Source: Mycobacterium sp. E787
Lineage (GTDB): Bacteria; Actinomycetota; Actinomycetes; Mycobacteriales; Mycobacteriaceae
DNA: 54,462 bases
NCBI RefSeq assembly: GCF_001668725.1
Contig: NZ_LZKL01000119.1
Span: 1 to 54,462, forward strand
Reading direction: 5' to 3'
Made by a program: the position numbers and the translations under genes. The notes under the pieces were generated by a model. It was not told the DNA's origin. It saw only the letters and a list, made by a program, of their open reading frames with translations, and made no database searches. The number at the start of each line of letters is the position of its first letter. The first letter of the stretch is position 1. Shown here piece by piece: positions 44,014-51,571 of the stretch.

Positions 44014-44932
44014 CTATTCCCTCCGGTCCCCTAAGTGGCCGCCATGGTAGGCGCGGGCCGTTAGCCGCGGCCGCAATCGAGCCGTAGCTCAAATGGAATC
44101 CATGGAATCCGGCGTTGAATCCATGGATTGATTCACTTGTTCGAAGAAACCCAGTCCCATTTCGTTGCCCGGCAAATGCAGCCGATCGCGCGACGACCAG
44201 CCATTTGGGCCCCGCTGCCCGCAATTGATCTCATCGTGATCGGAAAATATTCGTCGCATGTTCCCGCGATGTAAGGCTAACGTAAATAACGCGTGGCAGA
44301 TGTCGTCTTTCGCTGTGAGTGCGCTGCCGGACAGCTAATACAGACCTGGACCGTAAGAGGGCGTAGAGACGATATACAGCGTCTTTTCAGCAACTAGACA
44401 GAAAGCTCTGATAACTTGCGAATCGCCTTGCGGCAGAATGACGACCAGCGAAGCTGGTTAAAGGCGCGGATAACCATTTCGGCATAAAGGCGCGAGTCTC
44501 GAAATGTCTTAATGCCGGGAGCGCGCTATTACGCGCCGCGGGCGTTTATTTGAGTTCGCCAATATGTGACTCATGTGTTGGCTGATGCACCACCAGAAAT
44601 TGCGTCCAAAAGCCCTTGCGCTCGGCTAGAGCTCGCGCTACTCGATGCCGTTGCATGTTGCTGGCGGCGGCCTGCCCCTTTTGCCCGCCACCGAGCCGCC
44701 GGCCGGCCGGGCCGGGACCGTAGCGTTGGCGGCGTGGCCGTCGCCAACTCGATAGCTGATCGTCATGCGGTGCTCCCCTGAATTTCACCTAGCGTACGCA
44801 TCGATACCTTCCACACCGCTGATTAGCTGCTGGGGATTTTCTGTGAGGAGGGCGCGGGCCTTTTTTGTCCTCACCGGCGCCGATCGGACGAAGAGGCGGC
44901 GTCCGAAGCGTTTCCGCGAGGTTGCGGAACGC
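44014..44932. other. Long AT-richer intergenic region, no gene supported
   Basis: 919 bp without a credible gene. About 44090-44620 is visibly poorer in G+C than the surroundings (AAAATATTCG, TAATACAG, TTTATTTGAG). Direct copies of TGGAATCC (44094-44101, 44103-44110) precede the perfect palindrome AATCCATGGATT (44118-44129). Frames up to 80 codons lack start signals or homology. A regulatory or decayed region is likely. Confidence 0.55.
44094..44129. repeat. TGGAATCC repeats and AATCCATGGATT palindrome
   Basis: Two direct TGGAATCC copies 9 bases apart, then the perfect 12-bp palindrome AATCCATGGATT. It is 80-120 bases upstream of the PPE32 start on the minus strand, a suitable operator position. 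No known regulator recognised. Confidence 0.45.
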
Positions 44933-45925
44933 TCATTCCGCCGACGCGCCCGCTGTGAGGCCGCATACAGTGCCCGCCCTACCCGCGGCCCGCGGCCGCG
45001 CGACGAAGGTCGGCCGGAAGCCGTACTGCGGGGCGGCCCGCCCGTACGGCTGGGCGCCCGCGGCCCCGATCGGCATGGCGGGGAGCGGCACCATGGGCGT
45101 GCCCCCCAGCGCAGAAGCCAGCGGGCCGGCCAGCGGTGCCGGCGCCGTCCAGCTCGGCGGCACCGACATCGCGCCGATCATCGGGGCGCGGCCGACGCCG
45201 GCCGAGACGGCGTTGCCGAGACCACCGCCGCCGCCTACCGGGCCGGCCATGGCTTCGCCGAGCGCCCCGCTGGCCGCCTGGCCTGCGGCATCGCCGACCG
45301 CGTTACCCGCACCCTGCCCGCTCAGCAGCCCCAGGAACGGGGCCATGGTGTTGCTGGGCATGTAGAACCCCGACGAGAAGACGGTGTTCCACAGGTTGGC
45401 GTCGGGACCCCATTGCGCCCAAAGGCCGTCCAGCACCGACGATCCCGAACCGGACCCGGTCAGCAGGCCCACCACCTCCGTCGCCGGCGACGACGACACC
45501 GGCGAGGACAGCCCCTGCAGTGCGCTCGGCAGCGCCGACATCAGCTGGGCCAGGGCGTTCTGCTGGGTCCCGGCCGGGGTGGCGACGGCCCGGGCCACCG
45601 CGGCGGACTGGGCGGTGAGGCCACCGGGGCTGGTGGCCGCCTGCGGGTCGGTGAACGGGCTCAGTTGCGCGGCGGCAGCCGAGGAGGCGGCGTAGGAGTA
45701 CATCGCCGCGGCGTCCTGGGCCCACATCTCGGCGTACTGGGCCTCGGTCGCCGCAATCGCCGCCGACAGCACCGACCCGTAAGAGGCTGCGGTGGCGCGC
45801 ATTTCGGCGGCCAGCGCGTGCCAGCCCGAAGCGGCTGCCAGCATCGGGCCCGAACCCGCCCCGGAATACATCCGGCCGGAGTTCACTTCGGGGGGAAGCG
45901 TCGCGAAGTCCAGTGCCGCGGTCAT
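44933..45925 (-). CDS. PPE31: PPE31 orthologue with internal PPE-domain deletion
   Basis: 330 residues from ATG at 45925 (AGGAGG upstream). The start LDFATLPPEVNSGRMYSGAG, SVP region IGAMSVPPSWTAPAPLAGPL and tail PQYGFRPTFVARP match M. tuberculosis PPE31 (399 residues). But residues run YGSVLSA directly into AIAATEAQYAEMWAQD: about 78 residues present in every other PPE here are missing in frame, including the W-x-G segment, PYVAWM, the VPPP turn and GQNTP. That removes much of the helical hairpin that EspG5 and partner contacts depend on. PE20, its usual upstream partner, is also gone. M. tuberculosis PE20/PPE31 is reported to aid Mg2+ uptake. The frame stays open, so it may be made, but export is doubtful. 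Confidence 0.88.
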   Translation of the reverse strand: MTAALDFATLPPEVNSGRMYSGAGSGPMLAAASGWHALAAEMRATAASYGSVLSAAIAATEAQYAEMWAQDAAAMYSYAASSAAAAQLSPFTDPQAATSPGGLTAQSAAVARAVATPAGTQQNALAQLMSALPSALQGLSSPVSSSPATEVVGLLTGSGSGSSVLDGLWAQWGPDANLWNTVFSSGFYMPSNTMAPFLGLLSGQGAGNAVGDAAGQAASGALGEAMAGPVGGGGGLGNAVSAGVGRAPMIGAMSVPPSWTAPAPLAGPLASALGGTPMVPLPAMPIGAAGAQPYGRAAPQYGFRPTFVARPRAAGRAGTVCGLTAGASAE

Positions 45926-46178
45926 CGTCGGCCTCCTGTCTTTCTCGCGGCCGCGCATCGGCAGGCGGCGGGAGTGTCGAATCGTGTTGCGGCCCAGGCT
46001 GATAGCGTGTCAGCCCGGGCCGGCGCCTGTGGGCGCGCAATGACAAATGGCATCGGACTTCTCCTCACGGAAGGGCCGATCCCGGGTCAACCAGGCAGTG
46101 CTGGCGCGCTTTTGCCCACGCCAAAGCCGCGGTCCCCGAGGCGAATTCACGCGGAAGCGGCCGGTAAGGGCGAGCCGT

Positions 46179-46253
46179 TCAGACTGAAAAGGAGCCGGGG
46201 TCGGATCGAAACGAAATGGTCGATCTGGTATACGGACTGTCGTCGGGACTCAT
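46179..46253 (-). CDS. Possible 24-residue small ORF downstream of M-box
   Basis: ATG at 46253 follows a near-perfect anti-ribosomal AGGAGGTGA (46261-46269) with 7-base spacing; the frame MSPDDSPYTRSTISFRSDPG continues four more residues to TGA at 46179. No family resemblance. It stands where PE20 begins in M. tuberculosis, so it may be a leader peptide or the surviving start signal of a lost PE gene. The rest of 45926-46386 shows no other gene. Confidence 0.4.
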   Translation of the reverse strand: MSPDDSPYTRSTISFRSDPGSFSV

Positions 46254-46386
46254 TTCGCTCTCACCTCCTCACGGCTGTGGCACACGGGGATGCCTTGAAT
46301 GCCTTGCAATACCCTTGTCCGGCAAGCGCATTGCGCGCAGCATGCACACGGGGAGGAGCGCCAGGGCAGAACACCCCGACACCGCA

Positions 46387-46552
46387 CACCTCTCGTCAGA
46401 GCTTTGGCACCACACGGCGTATCCGGCTCGGTAGCGCCGGAAGCCACTTGGGCTCAACCCTTAATCCGGGAGGAGCTGTCCTGACCCTGGGCGTCTTTCG
46501 ACGTTCGAGGTCAGTGGCCTGTGTCCGTGCAGACGCCTCACCTAGCGAGGTG
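46387..46552 (-). promoter_or_regulatory. M-box (ykoK) magnesium riboswitch
   Basis: On the minus strand: CACCUC closing strand, CGCUAGGUGAGGCGUCUG, later CGAAAGACGCCCAGGGUCAG and GACAG, then GAUACGCCGUGUGGUGCC, AAAGCUCUGACGAGAGGUG. These match the conserved blocks of the M-box (GUUAGGUGAGGC; AAAGACGCCAAUGGGUCA; GCCAUACAGUGCUAAAGCUCU). P1 pairs CACCUC (46547-46552) with GAGGUG (46387-46392). It is 460 bases ahead of PPE31. M. tuberculosis has an M-box at the matching place ahead of PE20/PPE31. High Mg2+ should shut off the downstream genes. Confidence 0.93.
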
Positions 46553-46618
46553 CTTGCAGAGGCCATGGTGGCACCGCGGGCCCGGACCAATCAAGTCGGG
46601 CTGCCACCCGCTTGCGAC

Positions 46619-46645
46619 GGATAGCAGGTCGGCGCCGAGCTATCC
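46619..46645 (-). terminator. Hairpin overlapping eccA5 stop
   Basis: GGATAGC (46619-46625) and GCTATCC (46639-46645) form a 7-bp stem around a 13-base G:C-rich loop, covering the eccA5 stop codon. It may end the ESX-5 transcript before the M-box promoter. No U-tract follows. Confidence 0.35.
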
Positions 46646-48472
46646 CGACTTCTTTTCGGCCACCGCGGCCTTGAGTCCCTCGGCAAGGTCATCGCGGGTC
46701 AGTTCCTTGAACCGGAGCAGTTGCGCCTCGCTGAACTCGGTCAGATCGCTGGCCAGCACCGCGTCCAAGTCCTCGTCGTCCAGGCGGAAGCTCCGGTGAT
46801 CGCGGGCCTTTTCCACCACGTTGCGAACGAAGCCGGCGTTGCCGAGCGTGTCGATGCCGCGGATCAGGTCCCCGTCTTCCGAATAGCTCTCGTCGAGATA
46901 GAACTTGGTGTACGACGGCAACAACACCTCAACCTCGGAGTCGGCGACGATGTCCTCGTTGTCGCGTGCCATCAGCTTGGTGAGCGCCAGCAGCTCGTCC
47001 GGTGTGTAGCTGAAGAACTCGATCACGGTCGAAAAGCGCCGCCGCAGACCCTGATTCACCTCCAGCATCTTGTCCATGGCCTTGGCATAGCCGGCGCCGA
47101 AGACCACCAACTCGTCGCGATGGTTCTCCATATACAGCAGCAGGGTGTTGATGATCGCGTTGCCGTAGGGGTCGCCCTGGTGGTACCCGGTCTCGTGCAG
47201 GGTGTGCATCTCGTCGAAGAACACCGCCCCACCCAGCGCGCCCTCGAGCATTTCCTCGGTGTTCTTTTCGGCGTCGGCCATGTACCGGCCCAACAGCTTG
47301 GTGCGGCTCGTCTCCACCACCACCGGCTTGCGCAACACCGTGAGCCCACACAGCTGCTTGGCGAACGCGCGCGCCACCGACGTCTTGCCCGTCCCGGGCG
47401 GCCCGAGCAGCAGGGTGTGGCGCGAGGTCACCGGCACCGGGAGGCCCATCTTCTCTCGGGCCAGGTTCACCTTGGTGGTGGACTTGATGAGCTTGATTTC
47501 CCGCTTGGCCCGTTCCATGCCCAACATCGCGTTGAGCTCGGCGTCGCCTTCGGCCAGGTACTTGGCGGCCTCCTGCGCGTGGCGGGCCGCCTCCGTCTGG
47601 GCGCGGGTGGGCGCGCTGTCCGGATCCCACGGGTCGGTGCGGGCCTCGATCGTCTCCGGGTCGGTCAGTATCAGCCGGTAGTTCGGGTTGTCCAGCGCTT
47701 CGCGGGCCGGGGCGAACTTCGGATCCCGCGAGTAGACCCGGCGCAACAGCTCGACGGCCTCCTCCTCACGGCCCACGTGCCGCAGGCACATGCCCTGCGT
47801 GTACAGCGCGATGTTGGCCGCCCCCGGGACCCGGTCACCCTCGACGGCGGCCTCGCCGCGCCGGAAGGCCTCCTCGAAGACACCCAGGGACGCCAGCGCG
47901 GTCGTCGCCATCGCGGCGCCGGCGGCCTTCAGTTCGGGGTGCCGCCAGGTCTTGCCCTCGGGGAACTGGGCGAGCACGTCCGGCCAACGCCCGGTGCGGA
48001 AGTACAGCACGCCCCGCACGTAGTTGACCACTTCCTCGTCGAACGGATGACGGGGCTCGACGCCGTCGAGCAGCTTGGCCGCCTCCTCGTACCGCTTGGC
48101 CTCGGCGAGGACGGCGGCATAAGCGCACGCCAGCGACTCCACGCTGGTGACGGCGAGGCGCAGGAACAGCCCGTCGGAAACCTCCGGCCGGAACTGCAGG
48201 TCGGTGACGCCGAGGCGGCGGGTCTCCCAGCCGAACGTCCTGACCGACGCCCACGCGCCGGCCAGCACGTCGAGGCTCTGCTCCCCCGCCAGCATCCGCG
48301 CCAGCCAGGCATCGCACATGCCCGGGTCGAGCGTGGTCGCCGTGTTGAACATCTGCGCGGCGACCTGCGGGTTGTGGCTGGGCTGCAGCCCGTTGACCGA
48401 GATTCCGGACGCCAGAAGTCCGGCGACCATCGCATTACGGGCGTCTTCGGCGGTGGATTGAGGCCGCGTCAT
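46640..48472 (-). CDS. eccA5: ESX-5 cytosolic AAA+ ATPase EccA5
   Basis: 610 residues. The N-terminal half (1-280) is a TPR-like helical domain that binds substrates; the CbxX/CfqX-type AAA+ domain follows, with Walker A GPPGTGKT (357-364), Walker B GAVFFDEMHTL and sensor region DNEDIVADSEVEVLL. EccA ATPases are thought to strip EspG chaperones from PE/PPE substrates before export. The start overlaps the eccE5 stop (ATGA at 48469-48472). In M. tuberculosis lppT and a PE/PPE block follow; here the M-box set follows directly. Orthologue of Rv1798. Confidence 0.97.
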   Translation of the reverse strand: MTRPQSTAEDARNAMVAGLLASGISVNGLQPSHNPQVAAQMFNTATTLDPGMCDAWLARMLAGEQSLDVLAGAWASVRTFGWETRRLGVTDLQFRPEVSDGLFLRLAVTSVESLACAYAAVLAEAKRYEEAAKLLDGVEPRHPFDEEVVNYVRGVLYFRTGRWPDVLAQFPEGKTWRHPELKAAGAAMATTALASLGVFEEAFRRGEAAVEGDRVPGAANIALYTQGMCLRHVGREEEAVELLRRVYSRDPKFAPAREALDNPNYRLILTDPETIEARTDPWDPDSAPTRAQTEAARHAQEAAKYLAEGDAELNAMLGMERAKREIKLIKSTTKVNLAREKMGLPVPVTSRHTLLLGPPGTGKTSVARAFAKQLCGLTVLRKPVVVETSRTKLLGRYMADAEKNTEEMLEGALGGAVFFDEMHTLHETGYHQGDPYGNAIINTLLLYMENHRDELVVFGAGYAKAMDKMLEVNQGLRRRFSTVIEFFSYTPDELLALTKLMARDNEDIVADSEVEVLLPSYTKFYLDESYSEDGDLIRGIDTLGNAGFVRNVVEKARDHRSFRLDDEDLDAVLASDLTEFSEAQLLRFKELTRDDLAEGLKAAVAEKKSG

Positions 48473-49674
48473 TGCGCTGCAGGCACGCTCGCTGCGCTCT
48501 CCCTGACCTGACCGACCGGCAGCACCAGATCCTCGTCATCGAGCAACGGACGGCTGGGCACGACCAGCAGGGGGCGAGCCGTCGGCGCCGGCAGGCTGGC
48601 GCGCACCGCGGCCAGCTGGCGGCCGGTGAGCCGGTTGAGTCCCGACGAATCCTTTCGGGGGAGCCGGCTTTCGCTGTGGTAGCGCACCCACGCCGCCAGC
48701 TGAGGCCGGCCGCCGCTGGTGTCGAGCCGGATCGTGATCACGGCGGCCGCCACGTCGGGCACCAACAAATCCTCGAGGGTCTGGGTGCTGATGTCCGACG
48801 GCGTCAACCAGAAGCTGGTGGCGAACCCGTTGAAGTGCTTGAGGTACCGCCAACCGGGACGGCTCCAGGTCGGCTCCAGGTCGGCCAGCACGGCGCTGTC
48901 GACCTCGGCGAGCTGTTCGGCGGTCAACGGCTTGGCCACGCACGTCTGGCCGTCGAGATCCTGGGCGAGCCGCTCGGTGGCCGCCGCCAGCGTCGACGCG
49001 AGCGAATCGCGGGCCGCGACGGCGGCAACGTTGCGTTGCGGGTTCATCCGCAGCACCAGCCAGGTGCGGCGCACGTAGGAGGTGGGCTCGTCGCTCACCA
49101 CCCCCCATTCCTCCGGCCCCCAGTCGTCCAGCTTGGACTTCTCGGCGGCTCGGCCCTCGGGGCCGCCGCGGCGGACCTTCATCGAGACGATGTCGATGCC
49201 GTCGAGGTGAATGTCGAACTGCCGCAGTCCGTCAGCGACGGCATGCACAGGCAGGGTGGCCGCCGTCGTCCGGTGCCGGTGGCGCCCGGAGGCGTCCTCA
49301 TCCCCGCCGTCGATCGCGATCACGCTCACCAGCTGGCCTTCGTACTGGCGCACGCCGACCTTGTCGCGCCCGTACCGGCGCTGGTGGTCGATCGCGGGCG
49401 TGCATCCCGCCGTCAGCGCCGTGCCAGGGTCGGCGGACCAGTCCCACAGCCAGGTGGCCAGCCCGGAGGTCACCGTCAGCCCGTGGTGGGTGACCAGCGA
49501 CAGCAGCGTCACCAACGACGCCAGCCCGACACCCACCCAGAACGCGATGTGGTGCTCGCCCTGCCAGGAGGCCGGGCAGTGGCTGGCCACCAACAGGATC
49601 AGGATGTCGACCAGAAACACCGCGGTGACCCGCGGCCACGACAAAGACAGTCCAAAACTGCGCTGCGCCTTCAT
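48469..49674 (-). CDS. eccE5: ESX-5 membrane component EccE5
   Basis: 401 residues. Two N-terminal transmembrane helices (about 15-33, VTAVFLVDILILLVASHCPA region; and 43-63, IAFWVGVGLASLVTLLSLVT), then a large cytosolic/peripheral domain. EccE lies at the periphery of the hexameric EccB-EccC-EccD-EccE core. Length is close to M. tuberculosis EccE5 (406). It is 19 bases after mycP5 and overlaps eccA5, in one operon. Confidence 0.95.
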   Translation of the reverse strand: MKAQRSFGLSLSWPRVTAVFLVDILILLVASHCPASWQGEHHIAFWVGVGLASLVTLLSLVTHHGLTVTSGLATWLWDWSADPGTALTAGCTPAIDHQRRYGRDKVGVRQYEGQLVSVIAIDGGDEDASGRHRHRTTAATLPVHAVADGLRQFDIHLDGIDIVSMKVRRGGPEGRAAEKSKLDDWGPEEWGVVSDEPTSYVRRTWLVLRMNPQRNVAAVAARDSLASTLAAATERLAQDLDGQTCVAKPLTAEQLAEVDSAVLADLEPTWSRPGWRYLKHFNGFATSFWLTPSDISTQTLEDLLVPDVAAAVITIRLDTSGGRPQLAAWVRYHSESRLPRKDSSGLNRLTGRQLAAVRASLPAPTARPLLVVPSRPLLDDEDLVLPVGQVRESAASVPAAQ

Positions 49675-49693
49675 TACTTTTGCTGCTCCGACC

Positions 49694-51571
49694 TCATTGC
49701 TGCTTTCGTGTTCGCTTGATGAACACCGCTATACCGAACACGGCGCCGCCGATCAGCAAGGCCGCGAACAACCCTCCGGCTGCGACCCATACTGGCACCA
49801 TATCGCGGTCCGGGGCCGGTTTCGGAATGTTCAGGGGTGCCGACAGTTGCTGCGGCGGCTTTGCCGGACCGTCCGGGACGTCCCAGGTCAGCGCCGCGAC
49901 CGGGTCGACCACGCCGTATCCGACCTGGTTGTCCACCCCGCGCGCCGGCGCCCTGGCGGTGCGCTCCAGGCGATTGATCACCTGGTACGCCGACAGCTGC
50001 GGGTACTTGGCTCGCACGAGGGCCGCCACGCCGGACACGATGGCCGTCGAGAAGCTGGTGCCGGCGGGAACCAGGAGCGTGTTGTCGGGGCCGTCGATGG
50101 CGTTGATCAGGCCGTCGTCGCGGGGCGAGAGCCCGATGACGTCGGTGCCGGGCGCGGCGATTCCGACCCACGGTCCCGCCACGCTCGTCGACCCCTGCCC
50201 GCCGCCCTGGGTGAGCGGACGGCCTTCGGTGTCGACCGCCCCGACGGTCAGCACGTAGTCGCTGTACCAGGAGGGTGTCACCACCGTGGTGACGCCGCTC
50301 CAGTCGCGGGGGTCCTTGGGCTGCATGGGATCGAACGCGGGGTTCTGCTTGCAGTCCTTTTTGCTGGTGTCGCCGGCCGCGGCCACGATGACGACGTTCT
50401 TGTCGACGGCCGCATAGCGCACGGCGGCGCCCAGCGTGCGCTGGTCGATGATGTTGCGCGCGCTCATGCAGGTGACGTCGGAGATGTTGATGACCGTGGC
50501 GCCCAGGTTCGCGGCGTGCACGATCGCCCGCGCCATGGTCTCGACGTCATCGACCTTCGCCCGCGTCTGCGGGTCCTCGTCACCGGTGTAGGCGTCCTTG
50601 AGGCCGAAAGCCTGGCTGGACTGCCGGATCGCGATGATGTCGACGTCCGGGGCGATTCCGCTGTAGGCGTCGGGGGCCTGCGAAGACGGCGCTCCCGGGG
50701 GCGGTGCCGGGGGTGGCGGCGGTTTGGGCGGGTCGAGTGGACGCGGTCCGGTCCGGTTGACCGGGTTGTCGACGCCGATCACCTGGCGGCCGCCGGAATA
50801 GCCGGGTATGGTCACCGTCCCGCCGCCGTGGTTGGCGGCCGGCGCCTGACCGGGTCCCGGCGCAGCTCCGGCCGGTGCCGGCGGCCCCGCCGGTGCGGGG
50901 GGGCCCGCGGGTGCCGGCGGCGGAGGGGGTCCCCCGAAGGGTCCGGGAGCCGGCGCCTCCGACTGGGGCGGCGGGGGCACCATCGTCACCGTCTGAGGCA
51001 GCGGCGACAGGGTCACCGTCTGCGGCGGCGGGGCTTTGGGGGGCGGCTCCGTGGTGGGGATGGTGACCGGCTTGCGCGGCGCCGCGGGCGGCGCCGTCGC
51101 GCCGTTGGCCGGGGCCGCGCCGATCATGGACGCCACGATGGTGCCGTGCGCGTCGCAGTCCGACAGGCCGTCGCCGGACATGATGTAGTCACCGCCGGGA
51201 ATGAGGTGCGGAAACCGCGGGTGCGGCGTCACACCGGTGTCGATGACGGCGACCTTCTGCCCGGCCCCGCGCCCGAATTGCCAGGCCTCCTGCAGGTTGA
51301 GCATGTCCATGTACTTCGGCTGCAACCGGAAGTCGGTGCCCGGCAGCACCCCGACCTCGGTGCAGTAGGAGTTCTGCTTCATCGGCGCCGGCGGTCCCGG
51401 CGGGCCGTCCGGCGGCACCGCGCCCGGATCAACCGTCGGCGGGGAGATCGCGGACGCGGGTGGCAAACCGGCCAGTGCACCGGAAGTGAGCAGGAGCGCG
51501 GCGACGGTCGCGCGCGATGCGCGACCGCGCCACGCCCTGCTCTTAGCGGTAACGGATCGCGGCATAGACAT
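49694..51571 (-). CDS. mycP5: ESX-5 mycosin protease MycP5
   Basis: 625 residues; start overlaps eccD5 by 29 bases. Signal peptide (about 1-42, ending PPASA), subtilisin-type domain with Asp111 (VAVIDTGVTPH), His142 (CDAHGT) and Ser506 (PAGTSFST), and a C-terminal membrane helix (VWVAAGGLFAALLIGGAVFG) with a KRTRKQQ tail. A proline-rich loop of about 190 residues between His142 and PDAYSGIAPD includes PAGPPAPAG repeats and makes the protein about 40 residues longer than M. tuberculosis MycP5 (585). MycP5 stabilises the ESX-5 complex in the periplasm; its protease activity is dispensable for secretion there. Confidence 0.96.
   Translation of the reverse strand: MSMPRSVTAKSRAWRGRASRATVAALLLTSGALAGLPPASAISPPTVDPGAVPPDGPPGPPAPMKQNSYCTEVGVLPGTDFRLQPKYMDMLNLQEAWQFGRGAGQKVAVIDTGVTPHPRFPHLIPGGDYIMSGDGLSDCDAHGTIVASMIGAAPANGATAPPAAPRKPVTIPTTEPPPKAPPPQTVTLSPLPQTVTMVPPPPQSEAPAPGPFGGPPPPPAPAGPPAPAGPPAPAGAAPGPGQAPAANHGGGTVTIPGYSGGRQVIGVDNPVNRTGPRPLDPPKPPPPPAPPPGAPSSQAPDAYSGIAPDVDIIAIRQSSQAFGLKDAYTGDEDPQTRAKVDDVETMARAIVHAANLGATVINISDVTCMSARNIIDQRTLGAAVRYAAVDKNVVIVAAAGDTSKKDCKQNPAFDPMQPKDPRDWSGVTTVVTPSWYSDYVLTVGAVDTEGRPLTQGGGQGSTSVAGPWVGIAAPGTDVIGLSPRDDGLINAIDGPDNTLLVPAGTSFSTAIVSGVAALVRAKYPQLSAYQVINRLERTARAPARGVDNQVGYGVVDPVAALTWDVPDGPAKPPQQLSAPLNIPKPAPDRDMVPVWVAAGGLFAALLIGGAVFGIAVFIKRTRKQQ

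Noticed and set aside
44765..48511. Frames of 619 and 596 codons on the plus strand
   Set aside because: Antisense to PPE31, the M-box region and eccA5; composition bias explains the lack of stops.
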